Source: MR-S7 sp000400995
GTDB lineage: Bacteria > Pseudomonadota > Gammaproteobacteria > Burkholderiales > Burkholderiaceae_C
Length of the DNA: 64,000 bases
Assembly (NCBI RefSeq): GCF_045291395.1
Contig: NZ_CP152342.1
Span: 3,596,001-3,660,000, forward strand
Direction of reading: 5' to 3'
This document shows positions 18,139-26,345 of this stretch, in pieces (position 1 is the first letter of the stretch; each line of letters starts with the position of its first letter). The notes below the pieces were generated by a model, which made no database searches, was not told where the DNA came from, and worked only from the letters and a program-made list of their open reading frames with translations. The translations under genes were made by a program, and so were the position numbers.

Positions 18139-19122
18139 TCAATGCCCTCCGGCCTTGCCGCCGATGCGCAGGCGCGGGTCGACGGCGAAATAGAGCAGGT
18201 CCACCACCAGGTTGATGACCACGAAGATCAGCGCGATCAGGCACAGGTAGGCGGCCATCACGGGAATGTCGGCGAAGGTGACGGCCTGAATGAACAGCAG
18301 GCCCATGCCGGGCCACTGGAACACCGTCTCCGTGATGATGGCGAAGGCGATCAGGCCGCCGAGCTGCAGGCCGGTGATGGTCATCACCGGCACCAGCGTG
18401 TTCTTGAGCGCATGGCCGAAGTGGATGGCCCGGTCCGTCAGGCCGCGCGCGCGGGCGAACTTGATGTAGTCGGTGCGCAGCACCTCCAGCATCTCGGCGC
18501 GCACCAGGCGCATGATGAGCGTGAGCTGGAAGATCGCCAGCGTCACCGCCGGCAGCACCATGTGGTGCCAGCCCTTGGCCGTGAGCAGCCCCGTGCTCCA
18601 CCAGCCCAGTTGCACCACCTCGCCGCGGCCGAAGCTGGGAAACCAGCCCAGCGTGACCGAGAACACCAGAATCAGCAGGATGCCGATGAGGAACGTGGGC
18701 AGCGACACGCCCAGCAGCGACAGCGTCATGAACACCTGGCTGGTGAAGGTGCCGCGCCGCAGAGCCGCATACACGCCCATGGGCACACCGACGACCAGCG
18801 CGATGACGGCGGCCACCAGCGCCAGCTCCAGCGTGGCGGGAAAGCGTTCCGCGATCAGCCGCGACACCTTCGCGCCCTGGCGCAGGGAGAGGCCGAACTC
18901 GCCCTGCGCGGCATTCACGAGGAAGTGCCAGAACTGCACGAAGAATGGCTTGTCCAGCCCCAGCGCGGCACGCATCTCCGCGATCTGCTCGGGCGTCGCA
19001 TCCTGCCCCAGCAGGATGGCCACCGGGTCGCCCACGAACTGGAACAGCATGAACGCGATGAAGGCCACGGTGACCATCACGATCACGGCCTGGAGGAGTC
19101 GGCGCAGGATGAAGGCAAGCAT
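18139..19122 (-). CDS. dppB: peptide ABC transporter permease (DppB-like)
   Basis: A 327-residue permease with the DppB/OppB layout: a first helix (LLQAVIVMVTVAFIAFMLFQ), a periplasmic domain with the GLDKPFFVQFWHFL motif, then five helices with the cytoplasmic EAA-type loop KFARARGLTDRAIHFGHALK. It is the promoter-proximal gene of the operon dppB, amidohydrolase, binding protein, dppC, dppD, dppF, ybhB-like. This order, with the amidohydrolase and binding protein between the two permeases, is not the classic dppABCDF order. Confidence 0.93.
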   Translation of the reverse strand: MLAFILRRLLQAVIVMVTVAFIAFMLFQFVGDPVAILLGQDATPEQIAEMRAALGLDKPFFVQFWHFLVNAAQGEFGLSLRQGAKVSRLIAERFPATLELALVAAVIALVVGVPMGVYAALRRGTFTSQVFMTLSLLGVSLPTFLIGILLILVFSVTLGWFPSFGRGEVVQLGWWSTGLLTAKGWHHMVLPAVTLAIFQLTLIMRLVRAEMLEVLRTDYIKFARARGLTDRAIHFGHALKNTLVPVMTITGLQLGGLIAFAIITETVFQWPGMGLLFIQAVTFADIPVMAAYLCLIALIFVVINLVVDLLYFAVDPRLRIGGKAGGH

Positions 19123-19179
19123 TCGGATAAACCACGCAATAGTCGGGCCATGCTAGCAGGAAGCGCCCGGCCCAAAACA

Positions 19180-19201
19180 CAAAAACCTCCCGAGGGAGGT
19201 T
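19180..19201 (-). terminator. rho-independent terminator after first porin
   Basis: AACCTCCC (19184-19191) and GGGAGGTT (19194-19201) form an 8-bp stem with a two-base loop. On the minus strand it is followed by a T run (A run 19181-19185 on the plus strand). It lies 24 bases past the porin stop. Confidence 0.85.
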
Positions 19202-19225
19202 CTTGCGAAGCCGGCGCAAAAGGTG

Positions 19226-20458
19226 TCAGAAGCGGTGGCGCAGGCCGACGGTGATGCCCGTGCGCTTGCGTGCACCGCTGGCCGCATCCAGCACCACAGC
19301 GCTGCCGCCGCTGATCTTGGTGTGGTCCACGCCGAAGTAGGCGTCGGTGCGCTTGCTGAAGGCGTAGTCCGCCACGGCCACCAGGAAGTCGGAATTGCCG
19401 TTGGACAGGCCCGAGGCCGAGCCGGACTGCTTGCCGCGGTAGTAGTGCATGCCCAGGTTCAACTGGGAGGTGAGCTGGTAGCCCACGCCCAGCTTTACCA
19501 GCTGGCGCTTGTTGGCATCGCCCGGCTGGAAGCCGCCATTGGTCTGGCCGGCCCAGAACGCGCCCAGGATCGCCTTGTCCACCGCATTGCGGATATTCAC
19601 TGGATCGAGGGCGCTGCCCGGCGTGGCGAACTTGGCCTTGTTCTGTGCATAGCCCGTCATGAAATACCAGGGGCCGGTACGGTAGGAGCCGCCCACCGTC
19701 CAGGCATCCACGTCGGTGCCGCCGGGCAGTTCGGTGCGCAGGAAGCCACCGCCGACTGCGAGGCCTCCGGTGGAGTAGCGCAGATAGCCACCGAGGGTTT
19801 TCCATGCACCGCCATTGATCGTGCTAAGCGCCTGCGCTCCCACGAGGGCCGGCAGGCTGGCGGCATTGCCGGGGAAGCCTGCTTCAATGGCCCTGGTATC
19901 GTTGTTCTCGTCAAAGGAATACTGCAGCCCGCCGACGAAGCTGCGGTCCGGCGTGGCGAACATGTACTTCAGCGAATTGCTGTTGCGTGCGCCCACGGCC
20001 ATGCCCAGCTCGGGCTTGTAGGCTTCCATGTACGGCGAATAGGGGAACGAGGCGTAGGTGCTGGTCACCACGTCGAACAGCACGTTCCACTGGCGACCCG
20101 CCGTCAGGCGGCCATAGGCACCCTGCAGACCGACGTTGGCCAACTGGAAGAACGGCGCGTTGACTGCGGCATTGCCCGCATCGGCGTCGAAGCGGTTTTC
20201 CAGCTCCACCAGCGCCTTGCTGCCTCCGCCCAGGTCTTCCTCGACCTTGATGCCCCAGCGGCTTTGCGACATGCCGCCGCCGATCATTTGCGTCTTGCTT
20301 CCCTTCGCCGCACCTTCGTTGTTGGTGTGGCGCACGGCGACGTCCACGATGCCCCACAGCTGGACCTTGCTGGTATTGGCAGTCTGGGCCATGGAAGCAC
20401 CCGCGCTACACACGGCCATGGCAGCCAGGACGATATTTTTCTTTGCAAACAGACGCAT
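19226..20458 (-). CDS. Gram-negative porin
   Basis: A 410-residue general porin of the betaproteobacterial Omp32/OmpC-like family, a trimeric outer-membrane diffusion channel. The signal peptide ends at SAGASMAQ (about residue 25). The first strand is KVQLWGIVDVAV, with later family landmarks SRWGIKVEEDLGGG, LTAGRQWNVLF and a C-terminal phenylalanine (GLRHRF) for outer-membrane insertion. It has its own terminator and lies 219 bases downstream of a second porin on the same strand. The two differ in length and sequence, so this is an old pair and not a recent duplication. Confidence 0.93.
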   Translation of the reverse strand: MRLFAKKNIVLAAMAVCSAGASMAQTANTSKVQLWGIVDVAVRHTNNEGAAKGSKTQMIGGGMSQSRWGIKVEEDLGGGSKALVELENRFDADAGNAAVNAPFFQLANVGLQGAYGRLTAGRQWNVLFDVVTSTYASFPYSPYMEAYKPELGMAVGARNSNSLKYMFATPDRSFVGGLQYSFDENNDTRAIEAGFPGNAASLPALVGAQALSTINGGAWKTLGGYLRYSTGGLAVGGGFLRTELPGGTDVDAWTVGGSYRTGPWYFMTGYAQNKAKFATPGSALDPVNIRNAVDKAILGAFWAGQTNGGFQPGDANKRQLVKLGVGYQLTSQLNLGMHYYRGKQSGSASGLSNGNSDFLVAVADYAFSKRTDAYFGVDHTKISGGSAVVLDAASGARKRTGITVGLRHRF

Positions 20459-20609
20459 AGGTGCTCTCTCTCTTCTAAGGATGATGGAACTTGCATTCTT
20501 AGAAATAGCCCCTTGGGGGACAAGCCCGTATCACCTCCCAGCCACAGGCGTTTTCCCTAGTTCTTTGTTGCATGCGTGACGCTGGCCCGCGGGTTCCATG
20601 GGACAGACG

Positions 20610-20643
20610 AAAAAAAACCGCTGCCCGAAGGCAGCGGTTTTGC
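20610..20643 (-). terminator. rho-independent terminator after second porin
   Basis: A run of eight A, then AACCGCTGCC (20616-20625), loop CGAA and GGCAGCGGTT (20630-20639). On the minus strand this is a 10-bp stem followed by a long T run, 34 bases past the porin stop. Confidence 0.93.
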
Positions 20644-20677
20644 CGTTCATGCAAAGCTGGCATACGCCAGCCGGGCA

Positions 20678-21760
20678 TTAGAACGTGTGGCTGATGCCGA
20701 CTTGCAGACCTTGCTGCGAACCGTTGTCCTTCAGGCCACCGGAACCCAGGGTGTACAGGTTGGCGCCGTCCTTGTTCTTCAGGTAGGCGTAGGTGCCGTA
20801 CACGGAAGTGCGCTTGGACAGGCTGTACACATAGCCGATGCCGAACTGGTCAGCCTTGGCCTTGTTGCCGTTGAAGTTGTTTTCGTAACGGTCGTAGGCA
20901 GCACGCACCAGGCCGGGGCCCACGGGGGCGGTCACAGCCAGCATGTAGCCCTTGCGCTTGTTGTCGTTGCCGGAAGCGGCGTAGTTGTCGGAGGTGGACT
21001 GACGATAGCCACCCAGCAGCTTGGCCACGCCGAGGTCGAACGAACCGCCCAGGCTCCAGGCGTCGATGTCGCCGTTCACGGAGGAGTTCACGCCCTTGCT
21101 CAGACGCTCCAGACCCAGACCCAGGCTCAGGGGGCCGTTGTCATAGGTCAGGCCAGCGCCCAGGTAACGGCTGTCGCCGTTCTTGCCAGCCACTTCGCCG
21201 AAGCCGTAGTTCACGGCGGCCTTGAAGCCAGCGATGTTGGGGGACACGTAGGTGATGGCGTTGCTCACGCGCTGGTTCGTCGTCACAGCAGCGGGGTTGC
21301 CCGTTGCGTCGACCACACCACCGTCAGCCCACAGGCGGGACTGTGCCAGACCCACGCTGCCGAACACGTCGTAACGAGCGGTGGCGTTGTAGGCTGCGGT
21401 CAGTTCGCGACCCAGACGCACTTCACCGAAACCACCTTCCAGGCCCACGGTCGCGTTACGCTTGAACACGAAGCCTTCGCCAGCCTTGGCACCTGCATAG
21501 CCGGAAGCGCCGTCGCCGCTGTCCAGGTTCACGCCGCCTTCCAGGCGGAAGTTGGCCTTCAGGCCGCCACCCAGATCTTCCACGCCGCGGAAACCGATAC
21601 GGCTGGTCAGGTTGTTGCCGGAGGTCAGGCCAGACCAGTTGTCCTTGCCGTTGATGAAGGTCACGCCGGCGTCAGCCACGCCGTACAGGGTCACGGAGGA
21701 CTGGGCCATTGCGGCGCCAGAAGCGGCCAGCACTGCCAGGGCAATCAGGGATTTTTTCAT
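20678..21760 (-). CDS. Gram-negative porin (Omp32-like)
   Basis: A 360-residue porin. The signal peptide is MKKSLIALAVLAASGAAMAQ, the first strand is SSVTLYGVADAGVTFING, and the constriction-loop region contains FGEVRLGRELTAAYN. The barrel ends VGISHTF with the terminal phenylalanine. The length fits Comamonas/Acidovorax Omp32-type anion-selective porins; selectivity itself is not read from the sequence. The ribosome site GGAG lies 8-11 bases before the ATG. It uses more codons with A or T than its neighbours, as highly expressed porin genes often do. Confidence 0.95.
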   Translation of the reverse strand: MKKSLIALAVLAASGAAMAQSSVTLYGVADAGVTFINGKDNWSGLTSGNNLTSRIGFRGVEDLGGGLKANFRLEGGVNLDSGDGASGYAGAKAGEGFVFKRNATVGLEGGFGEVRLGRELTAAYNATARYDVFGSVGLAQSRLWADGGVVDATGNPAAVTTNQRVSNAITYVSPNIAGFKAAVNYGFGEVAGKNGDSRYLGAGLTYDNGPLSLGLGLERLSKGVNSSVNGDIDAWSLGGSFDLGVAKLLGGYRQSTSDNYAASGNDNKRKGYMLAVTAPVGPGLVRAAYDRYENNFNGNKAKADQFGIGYVYSLSKRTSVYGTYAYLKNKDGANLYTLGSGGLKDNGSQQGLQVGISHTF

Positions 21761-22070
21761 TGCGAGTTACTCCAAGGTTAAACAGAGGGCCCCGGATCGA
21801 GAGGACTATGGGGTGCAGCTCACGCACAGCCCCGCCGGTTCCCCGGGCCAACCTCCTGGTGGGGAAGTTACTCCTATTGCAACAGACGCCGCCGGGTTTC
21901 GCAAAGGAATTCCCGCACAATCGGGCGAAAAGCGGGTTTTCGTTGCTGTACCGCAACATGCCCTGAGGCGCGGCAAAACTGGCTTATTGTTGCTCCGCGC
22001 AGGCAGCGATGCGCTGTTTTTTTGCGCCAGTACGCCGCACTTTGTGCGTTTTGACCAACATTGTGCTTTT
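21761..22070. other. gene-free region between porin and coq7
   Basis: These 310 bases separate the divergent porin and coq7 genes. They contain the porin ribosome site, a candidate porin promoter and two copies of the 9-mer AGTTACTCC (one near the porin start, one about 100 bases upstream). No open frame, hairpin terminator or repeat-family copy was recognised. The likely content is the porin 5' untranslated leader and control sites for both genes. Confidence 0.5.
21876..21904 (-). promoter_or_regulatory. candidate promoter of Omp32-like porin
   Basis: On the minus strand TTGCGA (21904-21899) and TGCAAT (21881-21876) are spaced by 17 bases, each matching 4 of 6 consensus positions. This would give a leader of about 110 bases. 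It is a weak call from sequence only. Confidence 0.35.
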
Positions 22071-22688
22071 ATGGACCGCTTCCTGATCGCTGCCGACAGC
22101 GCCTTGAGAACCCTGTTCGCAACGCCGCAGGCCTCGCAGCCGTCGCCTGCCGCCGCCCTACCCCCTGTCCAGCTCGCTGCACCGCAGGCGCGCCTGTCAG
22201 GCGCGCTGATGCGCGTCAACCATGTCGGCGAAGTGTGTGCCCAGGCCCTGTACATGGCCCAGGCCTGCGTGACGCGCGATGAAGCTCTGCGCCAGGACCT
22301 GCTGGTGGCGGCCAAGGAGGAGACGGACCATCTCGCCTGGACCCGCGAGCGCCTCGACATCCTGCACAGCCGCCCCAGCCTGCTGAACCCGCTCTGGTTC
22401 ACCGGCGCCTTCTGCATCGGCCTGGCGGCAGCCGGCGTGAGCGACCGCGCCAGCCTGGGTTTCGTCGTGGAGACGGAAAAGCAGGTGTCTGCACACCTGC
22501 AAAGCCACCTGCACCGCCTGCCCGAGGAGGATGCACCCTCGCGCGCCATCGTCGCGCGCATGCAGGAGGACGAGGAGCGCCACGCCACTCAGGCGCTGGC
22601 CGCCGGGGCCGCGCCGCTGCCCGCACCGGCGCAGTGGCTGATGCGGGCTGCCGCCAAAGTCATGACGACGACGGCGCACTACATATAG
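22071..22688 (+). CDS. coq7: 2-polyprenyl-3-methyl-6-methoxy-benzoquinone hydroxylase Coq7
   Basis: A 205-residue di-iron hydroxylase of ubiquinone biosynthesis, membrane-associated. The carboxylate-bridged iron site is visible in two halves: GEVCAQALYM with EETDH (about residues 85-89) and a second EVEKQ-type helix with DEERH (about residues 168-172). ATG 22071 is the first Met giving the family length; upstream in-frame sequence is non-homologous. No strong ribosome site is visible. It converges with osmC, the stops being 5 bases apart. Confidence 0.93.
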   Translation: MDRFLIAADSALRTLFATPQASQPSPAAALPPVQLAAPQARLSGALMRVNHVGEVCAQALYMAQACVTRDEALRQDLLVAAKEETDHLAWTRERLDILHSRPSLLNPLWFTGAFCIGLAAAGVSDRASLGFVVETEKQVSAHLQSHLHRLPEEDAPSRAIVARMQEDEERHATQALAAGAAPLPAPAQWLMRAAAKVMTTTAHYI

Positions 22689-22693
22689 GGGGC

Positions 22694-23143
22694 TCAGCCC
22701 TCGACGATCTCGAACCCCGTGGTGATCTGCGCCGTCTTGCCCAGCATGATGCTGGCAGAGCAGTATTTGTCGTGGCTCATGGCGATGGCGCGCTCCACGG
22801 CCTCGGCCGGCAGGCCCCGGCCGGTCACCGTGAAGTGCATGTGGATCTGGGTGAAGACCTTGGGATCGGTCTCGGCACGCTCGGAGGTGAGCCGCACGCT
22901 GCAGCCGCGCACGTCGTGCCGGCCGCGCTTGAGGATCAGCACCACGTCGTAGGCGGTGCAGCCGCCCGTGCCCGCGAGCACGGTCTCCATGGGGCGCGGC
23001 GCCAGGTTCTGGCCGCCGTTCTCGGGGCGCACGGCATCCGGCGCGCCATCCATGGCCAGCACGTGGCCGCTGCCGGTTTCGGCGATAAAGCCCATGCCGG
23101 AGCGCGTGCCGGCGGCGCCGGTCCAGGTGACGGTGCATTCCAT
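22694..23143 (-). CDS. OsmC-family protein
   Basis: A 149-residue OsmC/Ohr-like protein, a family that includes thiol-dependent peroxidases for organic hydroperoxides. The two conserved cysteines are seen in TGGCTAYDVV (about residue 62) and KYCSASIM (about residue 126). It is closer to the YhfA-like OsmC group than to Ohr, judged by the GRHDVRGCSV region. Cytosolic. It is divergent from the ilvA leader; its start is 76 bases from the leader ATG. Confidence 0.9.
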   Translation of the reverse strand: MECTVTWTGAAGTRSGMGFIAETGSGHVLAMDGAPDAVRPENGGQNLAPRPMETVLAGTGGCTAYDVVLILKRGRHDVRGCSVRLTSERAETDPKVFTQIHMHFTVTGRGLPAEAVERAIAMSHDKYCSASIMLGKTAQITTGFEIVEG

Positions 23144-23184
23144 GTTGTTTTTTCTCCAAAGAATAGAACGAATGTGCGATTTTG

Positions 23185-23213
23185 CTGCAACGCAGCAACC
23201 AACGCGCTACAAT
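23185..23213 (+). promoter_or_regulatory. candidate ilvA leader promoter
   Basis: A good -10 box TACAAT (23208-23213) lies 6 bases before the ATG of the leader ORF. The best -35 at 17-base spacing is CTGCAA (23185-23190), a weak match. If used, transcription would start at or next to the A of the leader ATG (23220). Confidence 0.45.
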
Positions 23214-23219
23214 GCGGCC

Positions 23220-23279
23220 ATGCGTTGCTTGATGCTTCGCACCGATTGTCTCCTCCATCTCCTCAAAAGGATGGATTAA
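23220..23279 (+). CDS. ilvA leader peptide (putative attenuator)
   Basis: A 19-codon ORF, MRCLMLRTDCLLHLLKRMD, with six leucine codons including two CTC-CTC pairs, whereas genes here mostly use CTG. An intrinsic terminator starts at the base after its stop codon, and ilvA follows 74 bases later. There is no Shine-Dalgarno sequence, and the -10 box position would make the message leaderless. This layout is typical of transcription attenuation of branched-chain amino-acid genes. It is too short to be recognised by similarity, so the call rests on codon content and position. Confidence 0.65.
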   Translation: MRCLMLRTDCLLHLLKRMD

Positions 23280-23309
23280 GCCCCAGGCCTCCGGCCCGGG
23301 GCTTTTTTT
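23280..23309 (+). terminator. attenuator terminator ahead of ilvA
   Basis: GCCCC (23280-23284), mismatch, GGCC (23286-23289), loop TCC, GGCC (23293-23296), mismatch, GGGGC (23298-23302), then seven T. It lies in the ilvA 5' region with no upstream plus-strand gene to terminate other than the leader ORF. Confidence 0.9.
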
Positions 23310-23353
23310 CGCCCGAACAGCCCCCGGTGGGTCGGTTCTATGATGTGCGCCCC

Positions 23354-24919
23354 ATGACCCAGCCCCTCACCCCCTTCGACTACCTGAAGAAGATCCTCAC
23401 GGCCCGCGTCTACGACGTGGCGGTGGAGTCCGAGTTGCAGCCTGCCAAGGCGCTCTCGCGCCGCCTGCACAACAAGGTGCTGCTCAAGCGCGAGGACCAG
23501 CAGCCGGTGTTCAGCTTCAAGCTGCGCGGCGCCTACAACAAGATGGCGCAGCTCTCGTCCGAGCAGCTCGCGCGCGGGGTGATCTGCGCCTCGGCCGGCA
23601 ACCACGCGCAGGGCGTGGCGATGAGCGCCAGCAAGCTGGGCACGCGCGCCGTGATCGTGATGCCCACGACCACGCCGCAGCTCAAGATCGACGCGGTGAA
23701 GACCCTCGGCGGCGAGGTCGTGCTGGCCGGCGAGAGCTATTCCGACGCCTACGAGCACGCCGCCCGCCTGCAGCAGGACGAGGGCCTGACTTTCGTGCAC
23801 CCCTTCGACGACCCGGACGTGATCGCCGGCCAGGGCACTATCGCCATGGAGATGCTGCGCCAGCTCCAGGCGCTGGGCAGCAACCGGCTCGACGCGGTGT
23901 TCGTCGCCATCGGCGGCGGCGGGCTGATTTCCGGCGTGGCGAACTACATCAAGGCCGTGCGGCCGGAGATCAAGGTCATCGGCGTGCAGATGAACGACTC
24001 CGACGCCATGGCCCAGTCGGTGCGCGCGCAGGGGCGCGTGCAGCTGCCCGACGTGGGCCTGTTCTCCGACGGCACGGCCGTCAAGCTGGTGGGCGAGGAA
24101 ACCTTCCGCGTCGCCAGCGGCCTGGTGGACGATTTCGTGATCGTCGACACCGACGCCGTCTGCGCCGCGATCAAGGACATCTTCGTGGACACCCGCAGCA
24201 TCGTCGAACCCGCGGGCGCGCTGGCCGTGGCCGCCATCAAGCAGTACGCCGCCAAACACAAGACCAAGGGCGAGACCTACGCCGCCATCCTCTGCGGCGC
24301 CAACATGAACTTCGACCGCCTGCGCTTCGTGGCCGAGCGCGCCGAGGTGGGCGAGGAGCGCGAGGCGCTGTTCGCCGTCACCATCCCCGAGGAGCGCGGC
24401 TCGTTCCGGCGCTTCTGCGAGGTGGTGGGTGCCCTGCCCGGCGGCCCGCGCAACGTGACCGAGTTCAACTACCGCATCAGCGACGCGCGCCGCGCCCACG
24501 TCTTCGTGGGCCTGTCCACCCATGGGCGGGGCGAGTCGGAGAAGATCGCCAGGAACTTCCAGAAGAACGGCTTCGAGTCGCTGGACCTCACGCACGACGA
24601 ACTCGCCAAGGAACACCTGCGCCACCTCGTGGGCGGCCACTCGGCCCTGGCGCAGGACGAGCGCCTGATGCGCTTCACCTTCCCCGAGCGGCCCGGCGCG
24701 CTGTTCAAGTTCCTGAGCCTGATGCGGCCCACCTGGAACATCTCGCTGTTCCACTACCGCAACCAGGGCGCGGACTACGGCCGCATCCTCGTGGGCATGC
24801 AGGTGCCGCCGGACGACACGGCTGCATTCGACGCCTTCCTGCAGGCGCTGGACTACCCCTACGTCGAGGAAACGCAGAACCCCGCGTACCGCCTGTTCCT
24901 GCAGGCGGGCGGCGGCTGA
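23354..24919 (+). CDS. ilvA: threonine ammonia-lyase, biosynthetic
   Basis: A 521-residue PLP-dependent threonine dehydratase making 2-oxobutanoate, the first committed step to isoleucine. The PLP lysine is K56 in FSFKLRGAYNKM; the phosphate-binding glycine loop is AIGGGGLISG. The C-terminal third carries two ACT-like domains (AVTIPEERGSFRRF and FTFPERPGALFKFL), the allosteric isoleucine/valine site of the long biosynthetic form. ATG 23354 fits the family start. A leader ORF and terminator upstream suggest amino-acid-dependent attenuation. It is followed by a repeat copy and then cobS. Confidence 0.97.
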   Translation: MTQPLTPFDYLKKILTARVYDVAVESELQPAKALSRRLHNKVLLKREDQQPVFSFKLRGAYNKMAQLSSEQLARGVICASAGNHAQGVAMSASKLGTRAVIVMPTTTPQLKIDAVKTLGGEVVLAGESYSDAYEHAARLQQDEGLTFVHPFDDPDVIAGQGTIAMEMLRQLQALGSNRLDAVFVAIGGGGLISGVANYIKAVRPEIKVIGVQMNDSDAMAQSVRAQGRVQLPDVGLFSDGTAVKLVGEETFRVASGLVDDFVIVDTDAVCAAIKDIFVDTRSIVEPAGALAVAAIKQYAAKHKTKGETYAAILCGANMNFDRLRFVAERAEVGEEREALFAVTIPEERGSFRRFCEVVGALPGGPRNVTEFNYRISDARRAHVFVGLSTHGRGESEKIARNFQKNGFESLDLTHDELAKEHLRHLVGGHSALAQDERLMRFTFPERPGALFKFLSLMRPTWNISLFHYRNQGADYGRILVGMQVPPDDTAAFDAFLQALDYPYVEETQNPAYRLFLQAGGG

Positions 24920-24920
24920 C

Positions 24921-24980
24921 TTCAAGCGAAATCGGCCTCCAGCGCCCGTCCATCAAGCGCAAGCAGCTATTATTTAAGCA
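24921..24980. repeat. dispersed palindromic repeat, copy 6 (reverse)
   Basis: The reverse complement reads AATAGCTGCTTGCGCTTGATGG then ACGGGCGCTGGAGGCCGATTTC. It fills the gap between ilvA and cobS. Confidence 0.8.
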
Positions 24981-24987
24981 GCATCCG

Positions 24988-25791
24988 ATGCAAGCCCTGC
25001 GCCACTACCTGCTGGCCGTGCAGTTCTTCACGCGCATCCCCGTCACCGGGCGGCTGGCCGCCTGGGTGGGCTACAGCCCCGCCATGCTGCGCGCGGCCAG
25101 CGCGCATTTTCCCGGCGTGGGCTGGCTCGCGGCGGCGCTGGCGGCGCTGGTGTACGGCGCGTTGCTGCTGGCGCTGGGGCCGGACCCGTTCGCCCCGGCC
25201 GTGGCGGCCGTGCTCTCCACCGCCGCCACCGTGCTCATGACCGGCGGCTTCCATGAAGACGGCCTCGCCGACGTGGCCGACGGCCTGGGCGGCGCCTACC
25301 AGCGCGAGCGCGCGCTGGAGATCATGAAGGACTCGCGCATCGGCGCCTTCGGCGCGATGGCGCTGGTGCTGGCGCTGTTGGCCAAGGTGGCGCTGCTCGC
25401 ACACCTGGGCAGCCACGGGCTGGCCGCCGCGCTGGGCGCGATCGTGGGCGCGCACGTGCTCTCGCGCCTGTGGCCGCTGTGCATCGTACGTACGCTGCCC
25501 CACGTGGGCGACACCGCCACGTCCAAGAGCAAGCCGCTGGCCGACCAGATATCCGCCCGCGCGCTGGCCGTGGCGGCCTTGTGGTGTTTTGTGCCCCTGG
25601 CGCTTTCCCAGAAAGCGCTGGGCGCTCCTGCACTGATAGCAGCCGCGGCCTGCAGCGCGCTGGGCGCGGCCTGGATGGGCTGGCGCTTCGCGCGGCGGCT
25701 GCAGGGCTTCACGGGCGACTGCCTGGGCGCGGCGCAGCAGGTGGGGGAGATCGGCTTCTACCTGGGCGCGGCTCTTGCCCTGGCCCAATGA
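24988..25791 (+). CDS. cobS: adenosylcobinamide-GDP ribazoletransferase
   Basis: A 267-residue integral membrane cobalamin synthase that joins adenosylcobinamide-GDP and alpha-ribazole (or its phosphate) in the last steps of B12 assembly. The signature MTGGFHEDGLADVADGLGG (about residues 82-100) gives the metal-binding acidic cluster. About six hydrophobic helices are spread through the protein. Residues about 199-219 are encoded by a probable repeat copy. The stop overlaps cobC by four bases. No other B12 genes are in the window, so it may serve salvage or a distant cluster. Confidence 0.95.
   Translation: MQALRHYLLAVQFFTRIPVTGRLAAWVGYSPAMLRAASAHFPGVGWLAAALAALVYGALLLALGPDPFAPAVAAVLSTAATVLMTGGFHEDGLADVADGLGGAYQRERALEIMKDSRIGAFGAMALVLALLAKVALLAHLGSHGLAAALGAIVGAHVLSRLWPLCIVRTLPHVGDTATSKSKPLADQISARALAVAALWCFVPLALSQKALGAPALIAAAACSALGAAWMGWRFARRLQGFTGDCLGAAQQVGEIGFYLGAALALAQ
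25582..25643. repeat. probable dispersed repeat inside cobS
   Basis: The reverse complement reads GCTATCAGTGCAGGAGCGCC, then AGCGCTTTCTGGGAAAGCGC and CAGGGGCACAAAA, resembling the variant of the family with AAAGCGCT arms. It is in frame and encodes a hydrophobic stretch near the CobS C-terminus. Confidence 0.5.
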
Positions 25792-26342
25792 GCACGCTGT
25801 GGCTGGTGCGCCATGCGCGCCCGCTGGTCGAGGGCGGCATCTGCTACGGCCGGCTGGACGTGTCCGCCGACGCCCAGGCCACGCGCGATGCCGCCGCCGC
25901 GCTGGCCCGCGCCCTGCCCATCGGTGCGCGGGTGCAGCACTCTCCGCTACAAAGATGTGAGCTACTTGCGCTTTCCCTGTATGCGCTACGGCCCGATTTG
26001 GCACTGAATCCGGAGCCGCGCATCGCCGAGATGGACTTCGGCTCCTGGGAGGGGCGCGCCTGGAGCGCCATCGCCCGCACCGACATCGACGCCTGGACCG
26101 CCCGGTTCTGCGCGCACGCCCCGGGCGGCGGCGAGCCGCTGGCCGCCATGCTGGCTCGCGTGGACGCCGCGCTGCGGGACGCCGCCGCGCTGGAGCGCGA
26201 CGTGGTCTGGATCACGCACGCCGGCGTGGCGCGCTGCGTGCAGTGGCTCCAGGCACATGGCACGCGGCGCATGCCCCTGTCCCACGAATGGCCGCGGGAA
26301 GCGCCCACCTTCGGCGCCTGGACCACCGTGCCGCTTGTCTGA
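25788..26342 (+). CDS. cobC: alpha-ribazole phosphatase (histidine phosphatase family)
   Basis: A 184-residue histidine-phosphatase-fold enzyme that removes phosphate from alpha-ribazole-5-phosphate or adenosylcobalamin-phosphate. The catalytic motif LVRHARP at residues about 6-12 is the family RHG motif with Ala in place of Gly; EMDFGSWEG and ITHAGVARC supply the other active-site residues. It is translationally coupled to cobS (ATGA), which supports CobC over another phosphatase of the fold. Residues about 54-74 are encoded by a probable repeat copy. It converges with gspC, 3 bases away. Confidence 0.9.
   Translation: MSTLWLVRHARPLVEGGICYGRLDVSADAQATRDAAAALARALPIGARVQHSPLQRCELLALSLYALRPDLALNPEPRIAEMDFGSWEGRAWSAIARTDIDAWTARFCAHAPGGGEPLAAMLARVDAALRDAAALERDVVWITHAGVARCVQWLQAHGTRRMPLSHEWPREAPTFGAWTTVPLV
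25947..26008. repeat. probable dispersed repeat inside cobC
   Basis: GAGCTACTTGCGCTTTCCC then TGTATGCGCTACGGCCCGATTTGGC follows the family order (AGCTGC, GCGCTT, loop, GCGCT, GGCC-ATTTGG). It is in frame and encodes CobC residues about 54-74. Confidence 0.55.
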
Positions 26343-26345
26343 AAA

